Shown here piece after piece: positions 37,200-44,562 of a DNA stretch of 64,000 bases. Position 1 is the first letter of the stretch. Each line of letters begins with the position of its first letter. Source of the stretch: Erwinia rhapontici (GTDB lineage: Bacteria; Pseudomonadota; Gammaproteobacteria; Enterobacterales; Enterobacteriaceae); assembly GCF_012271765.1 (NCBI RefSeq), contig NZ_VRKO01000010.1:876884-940883 (forward strand), read 5' to 3'. The position numbers were made by a program, and so were the translations under genes. A model generated the notes under the pieces. The model worked only from the letters and a program-made list of their open reading frames with translations, was not told where the DNA came from and made no database searches.

Positions 37200-37900
37200 A
37201 GCCCGTTGACGTTACCAGCCAGGATACCCCCTGGAACCAGATCCATGAACTGATGCTGCCTGCCTACGGTGAAACCTGGCTGATGGTCGGCATTGTGATG
37301 CTGTTTGTTGTCACTCTCGGCGGGACGCTGGGCGTGGTGTTGTTTAACACCTCGCGCGCCGGACTATTTCCGCAAGCGGGGCTGAACCGTATCCTGAGCG
37401 CGTTGGTGAATATTGGTCGTTCACTGCCGTTTCTGGTGCTGATGGCGGCGATTATTCCGTTCACCTTCTGGTTGACCGGTACCACCATCGGCATTCCGGC
37501 GGCTGTGATCCCAATGATTGTTGCCGGGACGCCGTTTTTCGCCCGCCTGGTGGAGAACGCACTGCGTGAACTGCCGCCGGAAGTGACGGCGGTCGGACTG
37601 GTGTCCGGCGGTTCGCGCTGGCAGGTGATCACCGGGGCGCAGCTCAGTGAGGCGCTCCCCGCCATCGTCGCTGCGATCACCCTGAACGTCATCTCGATGA
37701 TCGAATACTCCGCCATTGCGGGCACCATTGGTGCCGGGGGCATCGGCTATCTGGCCGTGGTGTATGGCTACCAGCGTTTTGATAACCACATCATGATCGC
37801 CACCATTGTGGTGCTGATTGTGACCATCCAACTGATTCAGTTTATTGGCGACCGCGTGGTTGCCGCACTTCAACACTCACAGGGTACACACTCATCATGA
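37196..37900 (+). CDS. MetI-like ABC transporter permease
   Basis: A 234-residue inner-membrane permease with five to six helices. The EAA-like coupling segment (ARLVENALRELPPEVTAVGLVSGGSRWQVI in outline) and the C-terminal MIEYSAIAGTIGAGGIGYLAVVYGYQRFD are typical of MetI. It is translationally coupled to the ATPase and binding-protein genes on each side by ATGA overlaps, forming one importer. Confidence 0.93.
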   Translation: MKPVDVTSQDTPWNQIHELMLPAYGETWLMVGIVMLFVVTLGGTLGVVLFNTSRAGLFPQAGLNRILSALVNIGRSLPFLVLMAAIIPFTFWLTGTTIGIPAAVIPMIVAGTPFFARLVENALRELPPEVTAVGLVSGGSRWQVITGAQLSEALPAIVAAITLNVISMIEYSAIAGTIGAGGIGYLAVVYGYQRFDNHIMIATIVVLIVTIQLIQFIGDRVVAALQHSQGTHSS

Positions 37901-38772
37901 CACAGCAGAATTTTGAACTGAAAAAGAAGAAAACCTGGCCGTGGCAGGTCGCCATCGTGGCTATTGTGCTGATCGCCGGACTGGGCTGGTACTTCACAGC
38001 CCAGCAGCGTCACAGCGTGACTTTCGGCACCACGCTGAAAGTGCATTTTGAACCGGCGATGGCCGGAGAGCAGCGGCTGATCGAATATGTCGCGCAGAAC
38101 ATTGCGCCAGATTATGGCATCAAGCTGGAAGCGGTAGGGTTGCAGGATCCGGTGCAGGCTGACCGTGCGGTGGCGGAAGGCCAGTATGCGGCAACCATCT
38201 ATCAGCACCAGTGGTGGCTGAAGCAGGTGGTGGATGCCAACAAGTTTGAACTGACCTCGACCCTGCCGGTATTCCAGTGGGCATTCGGCATCTACTCTGA
38301 CCGTTACAAGACCATTGCTGATCTGCCGCAAGGCGCGGAAATCGTGGTACCGAATGACGGTGCTAATCAGGGGCAGGCGCTGTGGCTGTTACAGCGTATT
38401 GGTCTGATTGGTTTGGATCCGGCGGTAGAACCGCGTACGGCGAAATTAAAAGATATTAAAGAGAATCCACATAAGTTTAATTTTAAAGAACTCGATCTGT
38501 TAACCATGCCACGGGCATTAAATTCTGTGGATGCGGCGATTGGGTATGTTTCCCAGTTTGATGCAGGAAAAGTTTCTCGCGACAAAGGCATATTATTCCC
38601 GCCTGCGCCACAAACCTTTTCCTCACAGTTGGTGATTGGTACGCCTTATTTAAACGATGAAAATATTATCAAGCTGAAAAAAGCGTTTGCCGATCCCCGT
38701 GTGCAGCAGTGGTTAAAGGAAACCACCGATCCGCTGGTGCAGGGTGTGCTGGTGCCTGTTTCGGAAAAATAA
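37897..38772 (+). CDS. MetQ-like substrate-binding protein with N-terminal membrane anchor
   Basis: A 291-residue NlpA/MetQ-family binding protein. Unlike MetQ it has no lipobox; residues 16-34 form a helix preceded by KKKK, so it is probably held in the inner membrane by an uncleaved signal. The MetQ fold shows in KLEAVGLQDPVQADRAVAEGQ, the DGANQGQALWLLQRIGLI stretch and KDIKENPHKFNFKEL. The aromatic cage is QYAATIYQHQWWLKQ. It is the last gene of the importer and of the operon. Its last 260 bases are duplicated at 39791-40047. Confidence 0.9.
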   Translation: MTQQNFELKKKKTWPWQVAIVAIVLIAGLGWYFTAQQRHSVTFGTTLKVHFEPAMAGEQRLIEYVAQNIAPDYGIKLEAVGLQDPVQADRAVAEGQYAATIYQHQWWLKQVVDANKFELTSTLPVFQWAFGIYSDRYKTIADLPQGAEIVVPNDGANQGQALWLLQRIGLIGLDPAVEPRTAKLKDIKENPHKFNFKELDLLTMPRALNSVDAAIGYVSQFDAGKVSRDKGILFPPAPQTFSSQLVIGTPYLNDENIIKLKKAFADPRVQQWLKETTDPLVQGVLVPVSEK

Positions 38773-38779
38773 AATGTTC

Positions 38780-38803
38780 AGCCCGGAATCGTCCGGGCTT
38801 TAT
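38780..38803 (+). terminator. Terminator of the organosulfur operon
   Basis: An eight-base stem AGCCCGGA with its complement around ATCG, followed by TTATT, starts eight bases after the binding-protein stop. A related but longer terminator follows the duplicated gene end at 40049. Confidence 0.85.
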
Positions 38804-38813
38804 TAATGATGTG

Positions 38814-39275
38814 TTATTTGCTGTAACTGAATATACGATGTTCAAAATTGTCAGTAATATCGCGTACGCGGTAAATCTTCCAACGTCCATTTTCTTCTCG
38901 CAACCAGGCCTGGAGATGAAGCGATTGATCATCTTCGACTCCCAGCCAAACATCAACCACTTCACTGCTCATCATTGCCTGTGGTTTTCCCACCTTCAGA
39001 GCTGGGATCCATGCAGGGTCATAGTCCTGAGTGTAGGTAAAATAGTCAGAATTAACGATTTCCTGCTCAGGAATTTTGGCAATGTTTTCAAGACGATTTA
39101 ACGTATCTGTGGAGACATACTGATTGAGCCACTGAGGTCGATTTTCAGAGGCTGATGAAGAGAATGATGTGAGGTAGGATTTATAAAAATCGTATGCTTG
39201 AGTGCGTGAATCCTGTCTATTTGCAACACAGCACGCTGAGAGAAAAGAAGCAATTAAAATCATCCCAATACGCAT
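38814..39275 (-). CDS. DUF3828-like lipoprotein, probable immunity protein
   Basis: About 153 residues. The N-terminus MRIGMILIASFLSAC is a lipoprotein signal with lipobox LSAC. The mature part has FYKSYLTSFSS and later ...VVDVWLGVEDDQ, LQAWLREENGRWKIYRVRD, which resemble the DUF3828 fold. Its ATG overlaps the original stop codon of the amidase gene (TGATG), so the pair was translated together. A periplasmic lipoprotein coupled to a cell-wall amidase gene is the layout of an immunity protein for a type VI effector. This role is inference. The TTG one codon earlier is less likely. Confidence 0.65.
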   Translation of the reverse strand: MRIGMILIASFLSACCVANRQDSRTQAYDFYKSYLTSFSSSASENRPQWLNQYVSTDTLNRLENIAKIPEQEIVNSDYFTYTQDYDPAWIPALKVGKPQAMMSSEVVDVWLGVEDDQSLHLQAWLREENGRWKIYRVRDITDNFEHRIFSYSK

Positions 39276-39643
39276 CAAGGCATCCTGTAAATTTTAAAAG
39301 AAGGTTGAGAATGCCGATAGCCAGGGCCGGGATACATTGTGCGCTGCCTGAAATCTGAGATTCATATTGAGCCATCAAACATTGCCATATGCCCGGCTGG
39401 GTTTCCTCCACTATAAGGTTGGATAACCACAATATCACCAGCATTTATCGTTGAACCAGGAGGTAATTCACGAAACCCTGCACGAGATAATGACGTGCCA
39501 TAATTTTTTGCATTACTTGTTCGATTGAGAGTGAGGCCACCAGCTTCGATTGCGTGCCTGGTAAATTCAGCGCAACGATTTTGGGATTCTGCATTAGCAC
39601 GGCTTCTTAAATGTTGTAATGCCCGGTCTCTGTTCCATGTCAT
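39275..39643 (-). pseudogene. Cell-wall amidase effector (CHAP/NlpC-type), copy 1, broken by a stop
   Basis: This is a paralogue of the intact gene at 40086 and shares MxWNRDxALxHLRSRA, the catalytic-type Cys in NRCAEFTRHAIEAGG and the His in AGHMAMFDGS. Codon 95, Trp in the intact copy (TGG), is TGA here. After it the frame stays open and similar (ISDFRQR...MYP...YR...) to a stop at 39275-39277. Only 94 of about 122 residues would be made, losing WISDF and the rest of the last strands. The ribosome-binding site AAGGAG is intact. The toxin is therefore probably inactive while its linked immunity gene is intact. Confidence 0.85.
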
Positions 39644-39730
39644 AGACGTCTCCTTTTAAGTGCTGAGTACGTTAATAACTATGCCTTATCACGTGCAAGG
39701 CAAAAAATGCTATTTTTTATAGTGTAGGGA

Positions 39731-40047
39731 TTTTAAAGAAAATCCGAAAAAATTTAATTTTAAGGAGCTGGGCCTGTTAACTATTCCACGGGCATTAAAT
39801 TCTGTGGGTGCGGCGATTGGGTATGTTTCCCAGTTTGATGCAGGAAAAGTTTCTCGCGACAAAGGCATATTATTCCCGCCTGCGCCACAAACCTTTTCCT
39901 CACAGTTGGTGATTGGTACGCCTTATTTAAACGATGAAAATATTATCAAGCTGAAAAAAGCGTTTGCCGATCCCCGTGTGCAGCAGTGGTTAAAGGAAAC
40001 CACCGATCCGCTGGTGCAGGGTGTGCTGGTGCCTGTTTCGGAAAAAT
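39731..40047 (+). pseudogene. Duplicated 3' end of the MetQ-like gene (remnant)
   Basis: This copies the last third of the binding-protein gene at 38450-38772. From 39791 to about 40047 it differs at a single position (Asp to Gly codon in the SVGAAIGY stretch). The first 60 bases are clearly more diverged (DFKENPKKFNFKELGLLTIP in place of DIKENPHKFNFKELDLLTMP). There is no start codon or ribosome-binding site of its own. The abrupt change in divergence marks a recombination joint between resident and incoming DNA. Confidence 0.92.
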
Positions 40048-40048
40048 T

Positions 40049-40081
40049 AAAAAAGCCCGGAATGATAATCCGGGCTTTTTT
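40049..40081. terminator. Bidirectional terminator after the duplicated gene end
   Basis: A perfect 12-bp stem (AAAAAAGCCCGG with its complement) with a nine-base loop. It is rich in A on one side and T on the other, and lies between the remnant and the convergent amidase gene. Confidence 0.88.
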
Positions 40082-40085
40082 AACA

Positions 40086-40454
40086 TCAAGGCATTCTGTA
40101 AAGGGTAAATAAAGGTTGAGCTTGTCGATAGGCGAGGTCGGGATACATTGCGCGCTGCCTGAAATCTGAAATCCAGATTGAACCATCGAACATGGCCATG
40201 TGACCGATCAGGTCATCTTCACTATGTGTTTGAATAACAACAATATCACCAGCAATTATTATTGAGTCAGCAGGCAACTCGGCAAACCCTGCACGTGATA
40301 ATGATGCGCTAAAGTTTTTTGCATTATTGGTTCGGTGCAGAGTGATTCCACCTGCTTCTATTGCCTGTTTGGTAAATTCGGCACAACTATTTTGGGATGC
40401 TGGTTTTGCACGACTTCGCAAGTGTTTTAATGCTTTATCTCTGTTCCATTTCAT
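40086..40454 (-). CDS. Cell-wall amidase effector (CHAP/NlpC-type), intact copy
   Basis: A 122-residue single-domain cysteine peptidase-like protein. The likely nucleophile is the Cys in NSCAEFTKQAIEAGG (about residue 23), and the base is the His in IGHMAMFDGS (about residue 87), with WISDF after it. Size and pattern fit the small peptidoglycan amidases secreted by type VI systems (Tae-like) and their CHAP relatives. There is no signal peptide, as expected for a secreted effector. Unlike copy 1, no immunity gene follows directly; the lipoprotein at 38814 may serve it. AAGGAGA precedes the ATG. Function is inferred from pattern. Confidence 0.72.
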   Translation of the reverse strand: MKWNRDKALKHLRSRAKPASQNSCAEFTKQAIEAGGITLHRTNNAKNFSASLSRAGFAELPADSIIIAGDIVVIQTHSEDDLIGHMAMFDGSIWISDFRQRAMYPDLAYRQAQPLFTLYRMP

Positions 40455-40494
40455 GTCGTTCTCCTTTTAAAACAATCGCGTACTCTAATGAATT

Positions 40495-40510
40495 TGGCAT
40501 GCTTCTTGCT
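40495..40510 (+). promoter_or_regulatory. Candidate sigma-54 promoter for the MFS/DszC-like pair
   Basis: TGGCAT-5-TTGCT matches the -24/-12 consensus with one change, with GG (40496-40497) and GC (40508-40509) ten bases apart. It lies about 190 bases upstream of the MFS start and 40 bases upstream of the amidase gene that runs the other way. No copy of the TGCTGCA-type activator palindromes was found near it. Confidence 0.6.
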
Positions 40511-40699
40511 AAGCTAATTGTGCTATTTGCATTTATTATGACATTTAAGTGATTTATTTTACGTGCATTATGACTTTGTCGCACATTCAAATAATTTTTC
40601 CTTGTTTGTTATTGCAAGGTTTCCTCTCTATAAAAGTAGTGTGGCACCCGAAAATAACGGGTGAACCTGCAAATAAAATAATAGATATATGGGGATACT

Positions 40700-42163
40700 A
40701 TGAGTTCAATTAATATTGACGATGGCATTGCAATATCGCCATCCCATTCAACACCGGTTCGATCCGTCAGTGATGTGGCGCAGCTGATTAACACCCGTAC
40801 CAGTAAAAATAGTTACGCACGCTGGATAGTCTTTCTGGCTCTGGGCGGCGTGTTTCTCGATGCCTACGATCTGACCACGCTCTCCTACGGCATTGACGAT
40901 GTGGTGAAAGAGTTTGGCTTAACGCCGGCGATCACCGGGCTGGTGACGTCATCGATCATGATCGGCACCATAGTGGGCAACCTGCTGGGTGGCTGGCTGA
41001 CCGATAAATATGGCCGCTACTCCGTCTTTATGGCCGATATGCTGTTCTTTGTGGTCTCCGCGATTGCTGCCGGATTAGCGCCGAACGTTTGGGTGCTGAT
41101 CGGTGCCCGTTTCCTGATGGGCATTGGCGTTGGCATCGATTTGCCCGTGGCGATGGCCTATCTGGCTGAATTCTCGAAGTTTGCGGGCAAAGGCAACAAA
41201 GCCGCCCGGCTGGCGGCCTGGTGCCCGATGTGGTACGCCGCTTCGTCCGCCTGTTTCTTTATTATCTTTGCGCTCTACTTCCTGCTGCCTGCCGAACACG
41301 CCGACTGGCTGTGGCGCGCCTCGCTGCTGTTTGGTGCGGTGCCTGCGCTCTTGATCATCGCCGTGCGCAGCAAGTTTATGAATGAATCCCCGCTGTGGGC
41401 CGCTAATCAGGGTGACCTGGAAGGGGCGGCGCGTATTCTGCGTGACTCCTATGGCATTACGGCGCATGCCGCCGAACCCGATGAAAGAGAGCCCGTGAAG
41501 AAGGCCCCCCCGAAGGTGAGTTTCCGTGTGCTGTTTCAGAAACCGTACCGCGAACGCACCATTGTGACGGCGGTCATGAATATCTGTATCTCGTTTGAAT
41601 ACACCGCGATTGCCTTCTTCCTGCCGTCAATTCTTGCGCAGTTCCTGGGGGCAGGCGTGTTTGAAACCATCTCTGCTTCACTGGGGCTGAATGCGCTGTT
41701 TGCCTTTACCGGCGGTCTGCTGGGCATGCGTCTGGCATGGAAATTCCCATCACGTCATGTGGCGATTGCCGGTTTTGCCCTGCAATTTATCGCGTTGATC
41801 TCGCTGGCGCTGATTGGTCACCCAAGTGCCACGATGGGTGTGGTGTTCGCCATCCTGATGTTGGGTCTGTGGCTGTTTGCTGAAGGTTTCGGCCCTGGCG
41901 CGCAGATGATGATCTACCCGGCACTCTCTTATCCAACGCATATCCGAGCCACCGGCGTCGGCTTTGGCCGCTCCCTGTCCGGCGTCGGCAGTGCGCTGGC
42001 GCTGTTTATCCTGCCCATTTTACAGGCCTCTTTTGGCACTAATATGTTCTGGATTGTCTCGCTGGCCGCGATTATCCCGATTATTTTCCTGCTGGTGATC
42101 CGTTTTGAACCGACGAAGCAGGACATTGATGACCCATCCGAAAAGGAAGAATCCTATGTCTGA
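40700..42163 (+). CDS. MFS transporter (sugar-porter-like) of the sulfur region
   Basis: A 487-residue twelve-helix carrier: ARWIVFLALGGVFLDAYDLTTLSYG in helix 1, GGWLTDKYGRYSVF at loop 2-3, GARFLMGIGVGIDLPVAMAYLAEF in helix 4, and a long central loop. A 40-residue polar N-terminus precedes helix 1. It overlaps the DszC-like gene by eight bases, so it probably imports that enzyme's substrate, possibly an aromatic or alkyl organosulfur compound. That is inference from context. Confidence 0.87.
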   Translation: MSSINIDDGIAISPSHSTPVRSVSDVAQLINTRTSKNSYARWIVFLALGGVFLDAYDLTTLSYGIDDVVKEFGLTPAITGLVTSSIMIGTIVGNLLGGWLTDKYGRYSVFMADMLFFVVSAIAAGLAPNVWVLIGARFLMGIGVGIDLPVAMAYLAEFSKFAGKGNKAARLAAWCPMWYAASSACFFIIFALYFLLPAEHADWLWRASLLFGAVPALLIIAVRSKFMNESPLWAANQGDLEGAARILRDSYGITAHAAEPDEREPVKKAPPKVSFRVLFQKPYRERTIVTAVMNICISFEYTAIAFFLPSILAQFLGAGVFETISASLGLNALFAFTGGLLGMRLAWKFPSRHVAIAGFALQFIALISLALIGHPSATMGVVFAILMLGLWLFAEGFGPGAQMMIYPALSYPTHIRATGVGFGRSLSGVGSALALFILPILQASFGTNMFWIVSLAAIIPIIFLLVIRFEPTKQDIDDPSEKEESYV

Positions 42164-43361
42164 ATCTGTTGCTGATTACGCCGCGCTGGCGGCCCGTTTT
42201 CGCCCGGTATTTGCCCGCATTGCTGCAGGTGCTGCCGAACGTGAAGTGACGCGTACACTTCCGCTGGAGCCGATACGTTGGTTGAAAGAAGCCGGGTTCG
42301 GCACCCTGCGTATCCCGCAGGCGGAGGGCGGTTTTGGCGCCACCTTGCCGCAGCTGTTCCAGCTGCTGACGGAGCTGGCGGAAGCCGACTCTAACCTGCC
42401 GCAGGCGCTGCGCGCCCATTTCGCTTTTGTGGAAGATCGCCTGAATCAGCCTGACAGTGAAGAGCGTCAGCGCTGGTTCCGCCGCTTCCATGATGGCGAG
42501 CTGGTGGGCAGTGGCTGGACGGAAATCGGCAATCTCAAGCTGGGTGAGGTAATCACCCGCGTCACCCCGTCAGAGAAGGGCTGGTTGATCTCCGGCGAGA
42601 AGTTTTACAGCACCGGCACGCTGTACGCCGACTGGATTGATGTTTATGCCCAGCGCAACGATAACGGTCGTGATGTGATTGCGCTGGTCAATACCCATCA
42701 GCAGGGCGTGGAGCGTGAAGATGACTGGGACGGCTTCGGCCAGCGTCTGAGCGGCAGTGGGACCACCCGTTTTCATCAGGCAGAGGTTGAGCAGGCGCAT
42801 GTCTATGATTTCACCGAGCGTTTTCGCTATCAGACCGCGTTTTATCAGCATGTTTTACTGTCGACGCTGGCGGGAATTGGCCGAGCCGTGAAACGCGATG
42901 CGGCGGCAGGCGTTGCCAGCCGTAAACGCGTCTACAGCCACGGCAATGCCACGCAGGTGAAAAACGATGTACAGGTGTTGCAGGTAGTGGGGCAGATCTC
43001 CAGCTGGGTCTATGCGGTGGACGCCGCCGTTCAGCAGGCAACGCATGCGCTGCAAGGTGCTTATGAGGTCCATAACAGCGGGGACGAGGCGCTGATCCAG
43101 CAGGCCAATGTGCTGGCGGAACTGGCGTCAGCACAGGCGCAGGTGATTGCCACGGAGCTGATCCCGCGTGCCGCAACCGAGCTGTTTAATGCACTGGGGG
43201 CATCAGATACTCGCATCAGTAAAGCGCTGGATCGCCACTGGCGTAATGCGCGTACCGTGTCGTCGCATAATCCGGTGATTTATAAGATCCGTAATGTGGG
43301 CGACTGGGAGGTGAACGGTAAGGAACCGACGTTTATCTGGCAGATTGGCGAAGGGGAGTAA
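42156..43361 (+). CDS. Acyl-CoA-dehydrogenase-fold flavin monooxygenase (SfnB/DszC-like)
   Basis: About 401 residues with the acyl-CoA dehydrogenase fold: LKEAGFGTLRIPQAEGGFGA near the N-terminus, GSGWTEIGN and WLISGEKFYSTG in the middle, and TVSSHNPVIYKIRNVGDWEVNG at the C-terminus. The last motif is typical of the DszC/SfnB group, which use FMNH2 and O2 on sulfur compounds instead of oxidising CoA esters. The ATG at 42156 follows AGGAAG. It lies in the sulfur island with ssuA and sfnG, which favours sulfur scavenging. Confidence 0.85.
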   Translation: MSESVADYAALAARFRPVFARIAAGAAEREVTRTLPLEPIRWLKEAGFGTLRIPQAEGGFGATLPQLFQLLTELAEADSNLPQALRAHFAFVEDRLNQPDSEERQRWFRRFHDGELVGSGWTEIGNLKLGEVITRVTPSEKGWLISGEKFYSTGTLYADWIDVYAQRNDNGRDVIALVNTHQQGVEREDDWDGFGQRLSGSGTTRFHQAEVEQAHVYDFTERFRYQTAFYQHVLLSTLAGIGRAVKRDAAAGVASRKRVYSHGNATQVKNDVQVLQVVGQISSWVYAVDAAVQQATHALQGAYEVHNSGDEALIQQANVLAELASAQAQVIATELIPRAATELFNALGASDTRISKALDRHWRNARTVSSHNPVIYKIRNVGDWEVNGKEPTFIWQIGEGE

Positions 43362-43393
43362 CACCCAAACCTACCCACTCTTCACTCTTAGCA

Positions 43394-43421
43394 GCGGGTC
43401 GACCTTTTCTGGTCGACCCGC
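43394..43421. terminator. Hairpin between convergent genes
   Basis: A perfect 11-bp inverted repeat (GCGGGTCGACC with its complement) around TTTTCT lies between the DszC-like gene and ssuA. No T-run follows on either strand, so termination would rely on the stem alone. Confidence 0.55.
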
Positions 43422-43451
43422 GATTTGGATGGGGTGGAATTCAGGCCGAAA

Positions 43452-44402
43452 TTATTTCTTATCCAGCGACCACGTCGCCGAACTGACATCCACCTTCACT
43501 GGCAATAATCCAATCTGGGTAAACTTATCCGCCAGTGCCTGCTGCTGCTTAAACACTTCCGGTGTCATGCGCTCTGCACCGTAGGGCATTCTCGCCAGTG
43601 CACGCTGCCAGATGGGCTGAGGCAGGCCGGTCGAGGTTGAAAGGATCTTCGCGGCGTCATCCGGGTGGGCGTTAGCCCAGGTACTCAGGGTTCCCAGCTC
43701 ATCGACCACCTGTTTCGCCGTCTGCGGATAGGTATCGGCAAACTTGCGGCTGGCGAGATAGAAGGTGTAGTGCGGTACCAGACCTTCGGCATCTTTCACC
43801 AGACGCGCTTTGGCGTTGGTTTCCACTTCGGCGTAGTACGGGTCCCAAATCACCCAGGCGTCCACCGCGCCGCGCTGGAATGCGGCGCGGGCATCGGCCG
43901 GAGGCAGATAAACCGGGGTAATGTCTTTATAGTTCAGGCCGGCATCTTCGAGGGCGCTGACCAGTAGATAGTTTACGTCAGAGCCTTTGTTCAGCGCCAC
44001 GCGCTTGCCTTTCAGGTCCGCGACGGTTTTGATCGGTGAGTTCTCCGGTACCACAATCGCTTCTGTTTTCGGGTTTGCCGGGGAGTGGGCGAGATAAACC
44101 AGATCGGCCTGGGCTGCCTGAGCAAAGGTCGGCGGGGCATCACCCGTAGCCGCAAGGTCGATGCTGCCGACGTTCAGGCCTTCCAGCATCTGGGGCCCGG
44201 CTGGGAATTCAACCCAGCGTACGGCGATACCCTGTTTTTTAAACTGCTCGTCCAGCGTGCCGCGATACTTCAGCAACGCGAAGATATTGGCTTTTTGGTA
44301 GCCGATATTGATGGTTTTTGGTGCGGTTTCAGCGGCGGTGGCGGAAAAGGTCGAGCCAATAACGATCCCGGCAATCAGTCCGCTCAGTAATGCTTTATTC
44401 AT
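43452..44402 (-). CDS. ssuA: Periplasmic aliphatic sulfonate-binding protein
   Basis: A 316-residue binding protein with a signal peptide (cleavage after SATAA, about residue 24) and the SsuA fold: INIGYQKANIFALLKYRGTLDEQF, RWVEFPAGPQMLEGL, DLAATGDAPPTFAQAA, GKRVALNKGSDVNYLLV and GAVDAWVIWDPYYAE. It feeds sulfonates to an SsuBC transporter, which is not encoded next to it. The start at 44402 follows GGGGA. Its closest relative in the window is the C-terminal domain of the sigma-54 regulator at 28764. Confidence 0.92.
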   Translation of the reverse strand: MNKALLSGLIAGIVIGSTFSATAAETAPKTINIGYQKANIFALLKYRGTLDEQFKKQGIAVRWVEFPAGPQMLEGLNVGSIDLAATGDAPPTFAQAAQADLVYLAHSPANPKTEAIVVPENSPIKTVADLKGKRVALNKGSDVNYLLVSALEDAGLNYKDITPVYLPPADARAAFQRGAVDAWVIWDPYYAEVETNAKARLVKDAEGLVPHYTFYLASRKFADTYPQTAKQVVDELGTLSTWANAHPDDAAKILSTSTGLPQPIWQRALARMPYGAERMTPEVFKQQQALADKFTQIGLLPVKVDVSSATWSLDKK

Positions 44403-44562
44403 GTTATTTCCCCAGGTAATAAGCGCTATGGGAAAAACATAACAAACTGCATGAAGCGGGCTTAACGAGTAGTTGTGATAACGATATGTGCAGGATAGAT
44501 AAGGACAGAGGGCGATCGGAAAAAATGATCGCCCCCTACGGTGAATACGCCAGCAATATGGG

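Noticed and set aside
39804-40112. Open frame with similarity to a MetQ C-terminus as a possible small gene
   Set aside because: It has no start signal of its own and is a near-identical copy of the 3' end of the upstream gene; it is treated as a remnant.
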